Positions 30,517-39,855 of a stretch of DNA of 45,870 bases are shown piece after piece. Positions within the stretch are counted from its first letter, which is position 1. The number at the start of each line of letters is the position of its first letter. The stretch comes from Candidatus Gemmiger excrementavium (GTDB taxonomy: Bacteria; Bacillota; Clostridia; Oscillospirales; Ruminococcaceae). Position numbers and translations under genes: made by a program. The stretch lies in the NCBI GenBank assembly GCA_019116485.1, contig DXBO01000056.1, positions 1 to 45,870 of the forward strand, written 5' to 3'. The notes under the pieces are model-generated. The model did no database searches and was not told the origin of the DNA. It saw only the letters and a list, made by a program, of their open reading frames with translations.

Positions 30517-31239
30517 GTGCCCAAGGCCAAGTACGAAGCCATCTACCGCAGCATCAAGAAAAAAATCGAAGCCCAGGACTATGCCTACCAGTCACTGCTG
30601 CCCTCGGAAAATACGCTGATCTTGCAGTACGGCTGTTCCCGCAACACGGTGCGCCGGGCCCTGGCCGATCTCATCGACGACGGGTATATCCAGCCCATCC
30701 AGGGCAAGGGGGTGCGGGTGATCTATCAGCCGGTGGGCAAGACCACCTTCATCATCGGCGGCATCGAGACTTTTCAGGAGACTGCCCGCCGCAACCGGCT
30801 CCATGCGGTGACCCGGGTGGTGCGGTTTGAGAGCGTCACGGCCGACGAAGCCTTTGCGGCCCGCAGCGGGTTCTGGCCCGGGGATGCGCTGTGGGCGGTG
30901 GAGCGGGTGCGCTACCTGGACGACAAGGCGCTGATCCTGGATGTGAACTACTTTTTGCAGGACCTGGTGCCGGGCCTGACCGCCGACATTGCAGCCCGCT
31001 CCATCTACGAATATATCGAGAGCGTGCTGGGCATGCAGATCGTGACCAGCAAGCGCAAAATGACGGTGGAACACGCCACCACCCGGGACGAGGAACTGTT
31101 GGACCTGGACGGCTACGACTGCGTGGCGGTGGTGACCAACCAGACTTTCAATGCCGATGGTATCATGTTCGAGTACACCCAGTCCCGCCACCAGCCGGAT
31201 TATTTCTGCTTTCAGGACATTGCCACCCGGCGCAAATGA
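30517..31239 (+). CDS. treR: GntR-family trehalose operon repressor
   Basis: From GTG at 30517: VPKAKYEAIYRSIKKKIEAQDYAYQSLLPSENTLILQYGCSRNTVRRALADLIDDGYIQPIQGKGVRV; UTRA-type C-terminus; divergent from treP. Confidence 0.9.
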   Translation: MPKAKYEAIYRSIKKKIEAQDYAYQSLLPSENTLILQYGCSRNTVRRALADLIDDGYIQPIQGKGVRVIYQPVGKTTFIIGGIETFQETARRNRLHAVTRVVRFESVTADEAFAARSGFWPGDALWAVERVRYLDDKALILDVNYFLQDLVPGLTADIAARSIYEYIESVLGMQIVTSKRKMTVEHATTRDEELLDLDGYDCVAVVTNQTFNADGIMFEYTQSRHQPDYFCFQDIATRRK

Positions 31240-31243
31240 GCAA

Positions 31244-31288
31244 AAAAACGCCGAAGCGCGGCGCCGCAACTGCGGCGCCGCGCTTCGG
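31244..31288 (-). terminator. Terminator of TRAP operon (minus strand)
   Basis: CCGAAGCGCGGCGCCGCA-AC-TGCGGCGCCGCGCTTCGG; minus strand followed by CGTTTTTTTG. Confidence 0.8.
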
Positions 31289-31322
31289 GTTGTAAGAGAG
31301 GAGCAATGGATCGGCCGGCAGA

Positions 31323-32645
31323 TCAGAACCAGACCGGTGTGACGGTGGGCACATACCCGAACAGCTTGGGAATGAACAGGCTGATGTCGGGGATGAAGGT
31401 GATGAGCAGCAGGGCGATGATCATGCACAGGTAGAAGGGCAGCGTCGCCTTGACGACCTTCTCCATGGGGCGCTTGGCCACGGCGGAACCGATGAACAGA
31501 ACCGCGCCCACGGGCGGGGTCAGCAGGCCGATGCCGCAGTTGAGCACCACCATGATGCCGAACTGGATGGGGTCGAGGCCGATGCCGGTGGCGATGGGCA
31601 GCAGGATGGGGGTGGCGATCAGGATGATGGGGGCCATATCCATGATGCAGCCCAGGACCAGCAGGATCAGGTTGAGCAGCAGCGCAATGAGGATGGGGTT
31701 GCTGGTCAGGTTGGTAACGGCATTGGCAGCCAGATCAGGCACATGCAGGGTGGTCAGGCAGAAGCCGAAGGCGTTGGAGCAGGCGATGAGGATGAGCACG
31801 ATGGACAGGGTATTGACACACTCGCTCAGTTCGCGCCAGACGCCCTTCCAGTCCAGGCCTTTGTAGACAAAGACCGACACGATCAGGGAGTAGATAACGG
31901 CGATAGCCGCGGACTCGGTGGCGGTAAAGACGCCGCCCACGACGCCGAACACCACGATGACGATGGCAGCCAGGGCCCAGATGGAAACGCTCAGCTGTTT
32001 GAAGAAGACCTTCAGGTTGAACTTGTCGCCTTTGGGGTAGTTGCGGCGCACCGAGATGATGTAGGAACCGATCATCAGGCTCAGGGCCAGAACGGCGCCG
32101 GGCACATAACCGGCCAGGAACAGGCTGCCCACGCTGATACCGCCGGCGGTGGTGGCGTAGATGACCATGTTGTGGCTGGGGGGCACCAGCAGGCCCTCGC
32201 AGGAGGAGGTGATGGTAACGGCGGTGGAGAAGTCGGCGTCATAGCCCTGGTCCACCATCATGGGGATCATGATGGAACCGATGGAGGCGGTGTCCGCGGA
32301 AGCGGAGCCGGAGATGCCGCCGAAGAAGTAGGAAGCCACGATGTTGACCATGGCCATGCCGCCGCGCATCCAGCCTACGCAGGCGTTGGCCAGTGCGATA
32401 AGCTTTTCACTGATGCCGCCGGAACCCATGAGAACACCCATGGTGATGAAGAAGGGCACGGCCATCAGACTGAACGAGGAAATGCCTTTGACCATCTGCT
32501 GGCACAGGGTGTTGAAGCTGAGGCCCTGGACGCCCAGGCAGAAGATGGTGGACAGCGCAACCGCATAGGCGATGGGGAAGCGCAGGAAGATCATCACAAA
32601 GAAGCTGCCGAGCAGCACGATGATGGCAAGGGTTTGCATATCCAT
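31323..32645 (-). CDS. dctM: TRAP transporter large permease
   Basis: 440 aa DctM-type polytopic protein; PVGAVLFIGSAVAKRPMEKV, GLLVPPSHNMVIYATTAGGISVG. Confidence 0.95.
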   Translation of the reverse strand: MDMQTLAIIVLLGSFFVMIFLRFPIAYAVALSTIFCLGVQGLSFNTLCQQMVKGISSFSLMAVPFFITMGVLMGSGGISEKLIALANACVGWMRGGMAMVNIVASYFFGGISGSASADTASIGSIMIPMMVDQGYDADFSTAVTITSSCEGLLVPPSHNMVIYATTAGGISVGSLFLAGYVPGAVLALSLMIGSYIISVRRNYPKGDKFNLKVFFKQLSVSIWALAAIVIVVFGVVGGVFTATESAAIAVIYSLIVSVFVYKGLDWKGVWRELSECVNTLSIVLILIACSNAFGFCLTTLHVPDLAANAVTNLTSNPILIALLLNLILLVLGCIMDMAPIILIATPILLPIATGIGLDPIQFGIMVVLNCGIGLLTPPVGAVLFIGSAVAKRPMEKVVKATLPFYLCMIIALLLITFIPDISLFIPKLFGYVPTVTPVWF

Positions 32646-32646
32646 A

Positions 32647-33171
32647 TTACGCCTCGGCCTCCTTTACGAAAATGGACTTGATGTGGGTGTAGATGGCCTC
32701 GATCTCGAAAATGATCATGGCCACGCCGGCCAGCGGCACGGGGAAGTACATCCAGAAACGGGACAGCCAGGGCATGGACACGTAGAAACCGCGGCCGCCC
32801 AGGGTGTAGGCGTAGTTCCAGCCGTAGACCAGCATGATGATGCCCAGGGCCAGCACGGCCACATCGGCCAGGATGTCCAGGGCCTTGACCACGCCTTTGG
32901 GCAGGTAGTTGTCAAAGGCGGTCATGCGGATGTGGGCGCCCCGGCGGATGGCCAGCGCTGCGGAAAGCACGGCCATGTAGCTCATCAGGGTCAGCACCAC
33001 TTCTTCCGACCAGGAGGGGTCGGCGATGAAGGGAATGTAACGGCCCAGCACGGCGTAGGAGGTGATCAGGATATCGGCCACAAGCAGGAGCTTACAGATA
33101 AACAGGACCACCTTGTACACCACGTCATAGACCGGACGCACTTTGTCGAGCGTCTGGAAAATTTTCGGCAT
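32647..33171 (-). CDS. dctQ: TRAP transporter small permease
   Basis: 174 aa, 4 TM; SWSEEVVLTLMSYMAVLSAALAIRRGAHIRMTAFDNYLP. Confidence 0.93.
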   Translation of the reverse strand: MPKIFQTLDKVRPVYDVVYKVVLFICKLLLVADILITSYAVLGRYIPFIADPSWSEEVVLTLMSYMAVLSAALAIRRGAHIRMTAFDNYLPKGVVKALDILADVAVLALGIIMLVYGWNYAYTLGGRGFYVSMPWLSRFWMYFPVPLAGVAMIIFEIEAIYTHIKSIFVKEAEA

Positions 33172-33209
33172 GCAGATTCCTCCTAAAATACAGTGTCACC
33201 ACAAAAAGT

Positions 33210-33247
33210 GCGGGGCGCGGGTCTTGGTTCCCGGCGCCCCGCATTTT
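33210..33247 (-). terminator. Intercistronic hairpin/terminator between dctP and dctQ
   Basis: Minus strand TGCGGGGCGCC...GCGCCCCGCA followed by CTTTTTG. Confidence 0.7.
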
Positions 33248-33285
33248 ATTTACGACCTTGTACGGGTACGCGCAGCGCCGCGGGA

Positions 33286-34374
33286 TCAGCCGTTGGCGAA
33301 GTCCTTCAGCTGCTGGTACAGTTCAGCCTGAGAAGCGGTGTTCTCCTCGATGACCTTGGAGCAGGCGTCAGCCCAGGCCTGCTTGTCGGTGACTTCCACC
33401 ACATTGCAGCCGTTGGCCTTCAGGTCCTCCAGGACCTTGTTCTCCTCGGTCTCAGACAGCTGAGCGTTGAATTCCTGAGCATACTTGCCGGCTTCCATGA
33501 TGACAGCCTGCTGGTTTTCGGTCAGCTTGCTCCAGGCGTTGTCGGTAATGACCACCTGCACGGCACCCAGGGTGTGGCCGTCCAGGATCAGGTTGTTGGC
33601 AACCTCGGGGAAAGCGTTGGACTTGTAGTTGGCGATGGGCTGCTCGGCGCCGTCCACCACGCCGGTCTGCAGGGCGCTGTACAGCTCATTGAAGGAAACC
33701 ACGGTGGGGTAGGCGCCCAGGCCCTCGACCATGCCGTTCATGACGGGGTCGTTGGACACGCGCAGCTTCATGCCGGCCAGGTCTTCAATGCCGCTGACGG
33801 GCTCGACGGTGAAGAAGTGACGGAAGCCTTCCTCGCCGTAGAAGATGCCGCGGATGGGCAGGCCGATCTCCTGGGGCTCGTTCAGGAATTCCTTGGCCAG
33901 GTCGGAGTTGGCGAAGTTCCACCAGTGCTCACGGCTCTCCCAGGTGAAGGGGATGGACAGCAGCATGGACTTTTCGCAGCCATAGCTGGTCAGGGCGAAA
34001 GCGGAGATACGGGAAATGTCGATGGTGTCGCCGCCGGCCAGGATGTTGTCCAGCACGTCATTCTCGGAACCCAGCACGCCGGAAGCCTGGATGTCGATGG
34101 TGATGGAACCGCCGGAGAGTTCCTCAACCTTCTCCTTGAAAGCGGTAGCGGTCTGGCCCACGATGGTGTCCAGGGGGTTGACCTCGGCATACACCAGGGT
34201 CACGGCGGGGTCGCTGGCAGCCGCAGAAGCGTCGCCGGCGGTCTCGGTGGTTTCGGCAGCGGCAGTGGAATCGGTGGACTCCGCAGTGGACGCCGTGGAG
34301 CTGGCGCCGCCGCCGCAAGCGACCAGGCTCAAAGCCATTGCGCCTGCCAGGGTGAGGGAAAGCAGTTTCTTCAT
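33286..34374 (-). CDS. dctP: TRAP transporter substrate-binding protein
   Basis: MKKLLSLTLAGAMALSLVACGGG lipobox; DctP core LAGMKLRVSNDPVMNGMVEGLGAYPTVVSFNELYSALQTGVVDGAEQPIANYKS. Confidence 0.94.
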   Translation of the reverse strand: MKKLLSLTLAGAMALSLVACGGGASSTASTAESTDSTAAAETTETAGDASAAASDPAVTLVYAEVNPLDTIVGQTATAFKEKVEELSGGSITIDIQASGVLGSENDVLDNILAGGDTIDISRISAFALTSYGCEKSMLLSIPFTWESREHWWNFANSDLAKEFLNEPQEIGLPIRGIFYGEEGFRHFFTVEPVSGIEDLAGMKLRVSNDPVMNGMVEGLGAYPTVVSFNELYSALQTGVVDGAEQPIANYKSNAFPEVANNLILDGHTLGAVQVVITDNAWSKLTENQQAVIMEAGKYAQEFNAQLSETEENKVLEDLKANGCNVVEVTDKQAWADACSKVIEENTASQAELYQQLKDFANG

Positions 34375-34475
34375 GGTACGTTCTCCTTCTCTTTGCCTTT
34401 CGGCAGATTTGGGCGGGTGCGCCCCGCCCTGTCAACACTTTTACTTTAACGAATTCTTCACAATTTCGCAATGGG

Positions 34476-34501
34476 TTTGAAAAAATGTACTGTTTTTCAA
34501 A
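34476..34501. promoter_or_regulatory. Inverted repeat upstream of the dctP -35 box (candidate activator site)
   Basis: TTTGAAAAA-N8-TTTTTCAAA; candidate promoter TTGCGA-17-TAAAGT on the minus strand lies immediately downstream. Confidence 0.45.
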
Positions 34502-34566
34502 AAGATTTACCCATGGATTTTAGTTAATCTGCACGATATGCGGCATCCTCTTTTGTGTAAAGTGCG

Positions 34567-34596
34567 AAAAAACCGGGCCGCCGCCAGGCGGTCCGG
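34567..34596 (-). terminator. Terminator of two-component/DctP2 operon
   Basis: Minus strand CCGGACCGCC-TGGC-GGCGGCCCGG-TTTTTT. Confidence 0.8.
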
Positions 34597-34675
34597 TCCA
34601 AACTGTCGAAAAAGTATAAAACCGTCTGCGCCGGCGGACCTGTGCCGGCCAGCGCAGACACAGCCGGGGAAAGGG

Positions 34676-35701
34676 TCAGGATTCTTTGCGGCGGGCACCG
34701 CGGATGCGGGCGATCAATGCCCGGCGGCTGCCATAGGCGGCGTACAGCGGGGCGACTGCGGCCTCAAACAGGGCCAGCTCTCCTGCGTCCAGGGTGGTCA
34801 CGGTGACCCCTGCCTCCCGCATGCGCTGTTCGCTGGCCGCCTCGGTCTGCTGCCACAGCTCCCGCTCCAGCAGCCCGGCCTGGCGGGCGCAGTCCTGTAC
34901 CAGGGCCGGGTAACCCGGGTCCAAGGCGGCCAGTTTGTCCATGGCCTCGGCGCTGGCCAGCAGCAGCTCGGGAATGCGGGTGTGCCCGTCCACCAGCATG
35001 TACTTGGCCACCTCAAAATGACCGGTATAATCGTAGCTGGGCCAGTTGTTTTCGGCCCCGTCGATCTCGCCCTTGGCCAGGGCGCTGTACACATCGTCGT
35101 AGGCAAGGCGCACCGGCACGCCGCCCAGGTCCCGCACCAGTTCTTCCATCAGGGCGGATTCCGCCACCCGGATGCGCATCCCCTGCAGGTCTGCCAGGGT
35201 GGTGACCGGCCGGTTGGTGTAAAAATGGCGAACTCCGGCGTCGAACCAGGCCAGCCCCGTCAGGCCGAGGCGCTCGTCGATGCCGTCCAGGAACACCTGG
35301 CCGATGGGCCCGTCCAGCACCTGCCACATATGGTCGGCGTCCTCATACAGAAAGGGCAGCTGCAGCACATACAGTTCCGGCAGGAACTCCCCCAGGGACA
35401 TGATGGAAATGCGGGAAAAGTCGATGCCGCCGTACTCCATCTGTTCCACGATGCTGGTCTCGCTGCCCAGCACGCCGTTGCTGTACACCCGCACCTGTAC
35501 CCGGCCGCCGGTCTGTTGGGCCACCAGGTCGGCAAAAGCGTAGGCGGCCTCGGTGGTGGGGTAACCCTCGGGCTGGTTTTCGGCATAGCGCAGGATCAGG
35601 TCGGGCAGGGGGGCTTTGCCGGAACCGGCGGGCAGGGCGGCGGTAAGCGCCACCGCACAGCACAGCACCGCGGCAGCCGCCAGGGCCAGCCGGCGGATCA
35701 C
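34676..35701 (-). CDS. Second TRAP-type substrate-binding protein (DctP2), in operon with two-component genes
   Basis: 341 aa from a GTG start overlapping the response-regulator stop; DLQGMRIRVAESALMEELVRDLGGVPVRLAYDDVYSALAKGEIDGAENNWPSYDYTGHFEVAKYML. Confidence 0.88.
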   Translation of the reverse strand: MIRRLALAAAAVLCCAVALTAALPAGSGKAPLPDLILRYAENQPEGYPTTEAAYAFADLVAQQTGGRVQVRVYSNGVLGSETSIVEQMEYGGIDFSRISIMSLGEFLPELYVLQLPFLYEDADHMWQVLDGPIGQVFLDGIDERLGLTGLAWFDAGVRHFYTNRPVTTLADLQGMRIRVAESALMEELVRDLGGVPVRLAYDDVYSALAKGEIDGAENNWPSYDYTGHFEVAKYMLVDGHTRIPELLLASAEAMDKLAALDPGYPALVQDCARQAGLLERELWQQTEAASEQRMREAGVTVTTLDAGELALFEAAVAPLYAAYGSRRALIARIRGARRKES

Positions 35702-36501
35702 AGCCGTTCCTCCGCCGGGCGGCGGGCCGCCTGGCGCCGGTACTGGGTGGGGGTCAGGCCGGTCTTTTTCTTGAAAGCCCGGGCAAAGTAGCTGGCGTCC
35801 TCATACCCTACCATGCCGGCCACCTCGGCTGTGGGGCGCAGCGGGTCGGCCAGCAGTTCGCAGGCGGCCTGCATGCGGACCTCGGTCAGGTAGTCCAGGA
35901 ACCCCACATGGAGATACTTCTTGAACTGGGTGGACAGGTACGCCGGGCTGATGTGCAGAATATCCCCCACGCTGTCCAAAGACAGCTCATACATATAATT
36001 TTCCCGCAGGTATTTTTTCACCTGGGCCATCAGCTGCCCCATCTGGGTATTGGGCAGGTCGGCGTCCTCGTCGTCAGCGGGGGCCTGTTCCACCGCGGCG
36101 GGGGCCAGGGCGGTCAGCTTGCGCTCCGCTTCGATCTGGGCCAGCGCCCGCCGGATGGAAGCCTCGGCCTCGTCGGGCACCACCGGTTTCAGGATGTAAC
36201 CGCAGGCGCCCAGGCGCATGGCCTCGTAAGCGTACTGGAACAGCCCATAGGCCGTCACAAAGATCACCTTGCATCCGGGCAGCCGTGCCAGCACGGTGCG
36301 GGCGGCCTCCAGCCCGGTGACACCGGGCATCTCGATGTCCATCAGGATCAGGTCGGCCCCCAGCAGCAGCGCGGTGTCCACGGCTTTGCGGCCATTGTCG
36401 GCGGTGTGGAGCTCTACTTCGTGTTCAAAACGGCGGGCCACCAGGTCGGTTAGTACCTCCCGTTCCATGACTTCGTCGTCGGCGATCAGAATCTTATACA
36501 T
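35698..36501 (-). CDS. Response regulator with AraC-type DNA-binding domain (YesN-like)
   Basis: Receiver MYKILIADDEVMEREVLTDL...DLILMDIEMPGVTG; C-terminal AraC HTH VGYEDASYFARAFKKKTGLTPTQYRRQ. Confidence 0.94.
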   Translation of the reverse strand: MYKILIADDEVMEREVLTDLVARRFEHEVELHTADNGRKAVDTALLLGADLILMDIEMPGVTGLEAARTVLARLPGCKVIFVTAYGLFQYAYEAMRLGACGYILKPVVPDEAEASIRRALAQIEAERKLTALAPAAVEQAPADDEDADLPNTQMGQLMAQVKKYLRENYMYELSLDSVGDILHISPAYLSTQFKKYLHVGFLDYLTEVRMQAACELLADPLRPTAEVAGMVGYEDASYFARAFKKKTGLTPTQYRRQAARRPAEERL

Positions 36502-38014
36502 CGTCGTGTTCCTCCTCTCCCGGTTCGATCAGCGGCAAAAACAGCACCGCCCGGGTGCCTTTGTCCGGCGCGGCATACACCCGCAGGGCGCCCGGCGGGT
36601 CCAGCAGCCGCAGCCGGGCTGCCACATTGCACAGGCCGATATGCTCACCGCTTTCAGGCACTTCCCGCAGACGGTCCCGCACGGCGTGCAGGGCGTCGGG
36701 GGCCATGCCCACGCCGTTGTCCAGTACTGCGATATAAAGCAGCCGGTAGCGGGGCAGCCGCCGGATCAGAATGCGCACGGCGCCGCCTGTTTCCCGGGGA
36801 ATGATGCCGTGTTTGAAGGCGTTCTCCACCAGCGGCTGCACGATGAAGGAGGGCACCATGGTCTCGGTCAGGTCGATGTCATCGGCCATGCTCCATTCCA
36901 GGGCCACCCGCTCGCCGAAACGCACATGGTAGATGGCGAAAAACTCATCAATGATGCGTACCTCCCGGGAGAGGGGCACCAGCAGGTCGTTGCTGGCCAG
37001 GCTGTAACGCAAAAGCTGGGACAGCGCCGTGATGAGGGTGCGGGTGCGGGGGGCGTGTTCCTCGTCGGACACCCGCAGGATGACCCCCAGCGTATTAAAA
37101 AGGAAGTGGGGATCGATCTGGCTGCGCAGGTGCTGCAGCCGGGCCCGTTCCACCGTGTTCTGCAGTTCCAGGGCCTCGGTCTCCCGGCGGTGCAGCTGGC
37201 GCTCGATCTCATTTTTCTCCCGCAGGGTGTTCACCTGGCGGGCCATGGAATGTTTCATCCGATTGAACGCCCGGGCCAGCTGGCCGATCTCATCGCTGCG
37301 CTGTACCGTCACGTCGGGGGCGTCAAAGGCGCCCCGGGTGATATCCCGGGAAACCGCGATCATCTGCTGCACCGGGTCCAGCAGATGCCACACGGCGTGG
37401 GCCACCAGGGCGCCCAGCACAAAGCAGAGCAGGGTGGTCACCCCCTGTACGGCCTTGAGCCGGTCGTTCAGGGCGGACAGCGTGCTGTAGGTGCTTTGCC
37501 CTTCGCTGATGGCGGTCTTGAGCAGGTCGCCGGTGTACTGTTGCAGATACCGCCCGCAGGGGGACAACTCGCCGTAATACAGGGCCGAAGCCTCCGCCGT
37601 ATCGCCGTTTTTCAGCAGGGCGGTCAGGCGCTCCACCTGTTCGGCGTAGTTCTGGTAGGTGGTGCGCACGGCCTGGGCCAGCAGGTACTGTTCCTCGCCC
37701 GCTTCGGCCAGGTCGCCGTCGATGCGCCACAGCCAGGCGTCGCACACGTGGGCGGCGTTTTGCAGTGTCTGGGCCAGGGCGGGGGCGTCGCCGTTCTCCC
37801 AGCGAAAGTTTTCCAGCGCGGTAAGCTGGCTTTCCACCCCGCTGGAAAACTGACTGATGGAATGGAAGTTGCCGGTCTGGCGGTCCAGCTGCTCCAGCAC
37901 CACGCCGGACTGGTAGTTGGTGACGTTCAGCTGCACCAGCAGCGCCCCGAAAAAAGCCCCCAGAAACAGGACGATGCGCCCTTTCAGGGTCATGTGCTGT
38001 TGGAACCAGTGCAT
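36494..38014 (-). CDS. Sensor histidine kinase (YesM-like; HAMP + His_kinase/HATPase)
   Basis: 506 aa; two TM flanking an extracytoplasmic domain; LQHLRSQIDPHFLFNTLGVIL; VQPLVENAFKHGI. Confidence 0.94.
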   Translation of the reverse strand: MHWFQQHMTLKGRIVLFLGAFFGALLVQLNVTNYQSGVVLEQLDRQTGNFHSISQFSSGVESQLTALENFRWENGDAPALAQTLQNAAHVCDAWLWRIDGDLAEAGEEQYLLAQAVRTTYQNYAEQVERLTALLKNGDTAEASALYYGELSPCGRYLQQYTGDLLKTAISEGQSTYSTLSALNDRLKAVQGVTTLLCFVLGALVAHAVWHLLDPVQQMIAVSRDITRGAFDAPDVTVQRSDEIGQLARAFNRMKHSMARQVNTLREKNEIERQLHRRETEALELQNTVERARLQHLRSQIDPHFLFNTLGVILRVSDEEHAPRTRTLITALSQLLRYSLASNDLLVPLSREVRIIDEFFAIYHVRFGERVALEWSMADDIDLTETMVPSFIVQPLVENAFKHGIIPRETGGAVRILIRRLPRYRLLYIAVLDNGVGMAPDALHAVRDRLREVPESGEHIGLCNVAARLRLLDPPGALRVYAAPDKGTRAVLFLPLIEPGEEEHDDV

Positions 38015-38169
38015 GGGGGGCCTCCTTTCCCGGTTTGTGTTTTATTGTACAACTCTGGTGAAAAAACCGCAACCCCGCCGAAAAAAGTTGAGCATATTGA
38101 CTTGCGGGACGGCGGTGCGCGTGGTATCATAAAGCAAAATCTTTTGCCAAACCGGGAGGGAACCGCCCC

Positions 38170-38727
38170 ATGCCATCCAAAACCACTGTGCTGTCGGTGC
38201 CGGTGCAGGTCAACACCGAGATTTTCCGCGACTTTGCCGCCTTTGACGTGTGGACCCGCCAGAAGCGCTGGCAGCGCCCCCTGGTGTTCGCCCTGATCCT
38301 GCTGGCGGGCGCCGTGATCTGCTTTTCCCAGGTGGGCAAGCGCGAGGGCGCGGTGCTGCTGGGCAGCGTGCTGACCCTGGTGGGGCTGGGGCTGCCCGCG
38401 GTCTATGTGACCATGTTCTTCCAGTCGGTGAACCGGCAGGCCAAGCGTATGGGGCTGGCCGCCGGCAAGGATACCTACCGGGTGGAACTGGATGAGGAAG
38501 GTGTGTGCATGCGCCCCGCCGGCGCCCAGGACAAGGAAGCCGAGGCGGTGGCCCACACCTGGGCCCAGGTATACGGCGCCTGGCGCACCCCCCGGGCCAT
38601 CTACCTGTATGTGACGGGGCGCCAGGCCTACCTGCTGCCCGCCGACCAGATTCCCGGCGGGGCGGACCGGGCCTGGGACCTGCTGCGGGACCACCTGCCC
38701 GCCGGAAAACTGCACACTACCCGCTGA
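38170..38727 (+). CDS. YcxB-like small membrane protein
   Basis: 185 aa, two TM segments, C-terminal YRVELDEEGV...WAQVYGAWRTPRAIYLYVTGRQAYLLPADQI pattern. Confidence 0.65.
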   Translation: MPSKTTVLSVPVQVNTEIFRDFAAFDVWTRQKRWQRPLVFALILLAGAVICFSQVGKREGAVLLGSVLTLVGLGLPAVYVTMFFQSVNRQAKRMGLAAGKDTYRVELDEEGVCMRPAGAQDKEAEAVAHTWAQVYGAWRTPRAIYLYVTGRQAYLLPADQIPGGADRAWDLLRDHLPAGKLHTTR

Positions 38728-38742
38728 AAGGAAGGCTTTGCC

Positions 38743-39087
38743 ATGGAAAAACAACACAAAAATCAGCAATGGGTGCCCCATGCCGAGACCCTGCCCGAAC
38801 CCGCCGGGGAGGGCGTGGTGCGCCGGGTGCTGGCTTACGGCCCCGAACTGATGTGTGTGGAAAATACCTTTGCCCAGGGCGCCGTGGGCGCACTGCACAG
38901 CCACCCCCACACCCAGATCACCTATGTGGTGTCGGGCCGGTTCCGGTTCACCATCGGGGACAAGACCCGGGAAGTGGGCCCCGGCGACACACTGCTCAAA
39001 CAGGATGGCGTGCGCCACGGCTGCACCTGCCTGGAAGCGGGCGTTCTGCTGGATATCTTTACCCCCATGCGGGAAGACTTTGTCTGA
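38743..39087 (+). CDS. Cupin domain protein
   Basis: 114 aa; ALHSHPHTQITYVVSGRFRFTIGDKTREVGPGDTLLKQDGVRHG. Confidence 0.9.
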   Translation: MEKQHKNQQWVPHAETLPEPAGEGVVRRVLAYGPELMCVENTFAQGAVGALHSHPHTQITYVVSGRFRFTIGDKTREVGPGDTLLKQDGVRHGCTCLEAGVLLDIFTPMREDFV

Positions 39088-39113
39088 CCCGCCCACCAAG
39101 GAGGTTTTTGCCT

Positions 39114-39704
39114 ATGAAACGCATCATCACCATCGGCCGGGAATTCGGCGCCGGCGGCGGCGAACTGGGCCGCCGTCTGGCCCGGGAACTGAACATCGGT
39201 TACTATGACCGGGACATCATTCTGCGCACCGCCAAGGCCAGCGCCCACCTGAGCCCCGAGCAGGTGCGCCGCTGGGACGAGCGGGTGCCCCATGAGTTCG
39301 GCTTTACCCAGAGCCTGTTCAATTTCTACGACAAACCCCTGAGCGAAGAACTGTGGAACGCCCAGGTCAAGGCCATCCGGGAACTGGCCGACAAGGAAAG
39401 CTGCGTCATTGTGGGGCGCAACGCCGACTATATCCTGCGGGAATTTGACCACTGCCTGCGGGTGTTCGTGCACGCAGACCGCAACTGGCGGCTTTTGCAC
39501 ATGCGGGACCTGATGCCGGACACCCCCTTTGACCAGCTGGAAGCCGATATGGACTCCGCTGACCGGGCCCGGCGCAGCTACTGTGCCAAGCACACCGGCC
39601 AGGTTTACGGCGACAGCCGCAACTACGATCTGACCCTGTGCACCAGCCGCCTGGGGCTGGACAAGGCCCTGGAGATCCTGCTGTGTGCGGCGAAAGAAAT
39701 GTAA
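39114..39704 (+). CDS. Cytidylate kinase-like family protein
   Basis: From ATG at 39114 with RBS AAGGAGG: MKRIITIGREFGAGGGELGRRLARELNIGYYDRDIILRTAKAS. Confidence 0.88.
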   Translation: MKRIITIGREFGAGGGELGRRLARELNIGYYDRDIILRTAKASAHLSPEQVRRWDERVPHEFGFTQSLFNFYDKPLSEELWNAQVKAIRELADKESCVIVGRNADYILREFDHCLRVFVHADRNWRLLHMRDLMPDTPFDQLEADMDSADRARRSYCAKHTGQVYGDSRNYDLTLCTSRLGLDKALEILLCAAKEM

Positions 39705-39757
39705 TAAAGCAAAACCTCGCAAAAACTTAAGAAAAGAAAGCAATTTTCCCCGCTGCC

Positions 39758-39785
39758 TTGACTTTTTCTTGAAAAATGGTATAAT
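39758..39785 (+). promoter_or_regulatory. Promoter upstream of amino-acid ABC operon 1
   Basis: TTGACT-16 bp-TATAAT. Confidence 0.7.
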
Positions 39786-39811
39786 GTAGGGGTTCGTTGC
39801 AGGGAACTATC

Positions 39812-39855
39812 AAGGGCGATAGCAGCCGCGTGCCGGATTGCTGTCGCCCTTTTTT
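39812..39855 (+). terminator. Strong intrinsic terminator in the leader of ABC operon 1
   Basis: AAGGGCGATAGCA...TGCTGTCGCCCTT (13 bp, one G-U) followed by a T-run. Confidence 0.85.
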
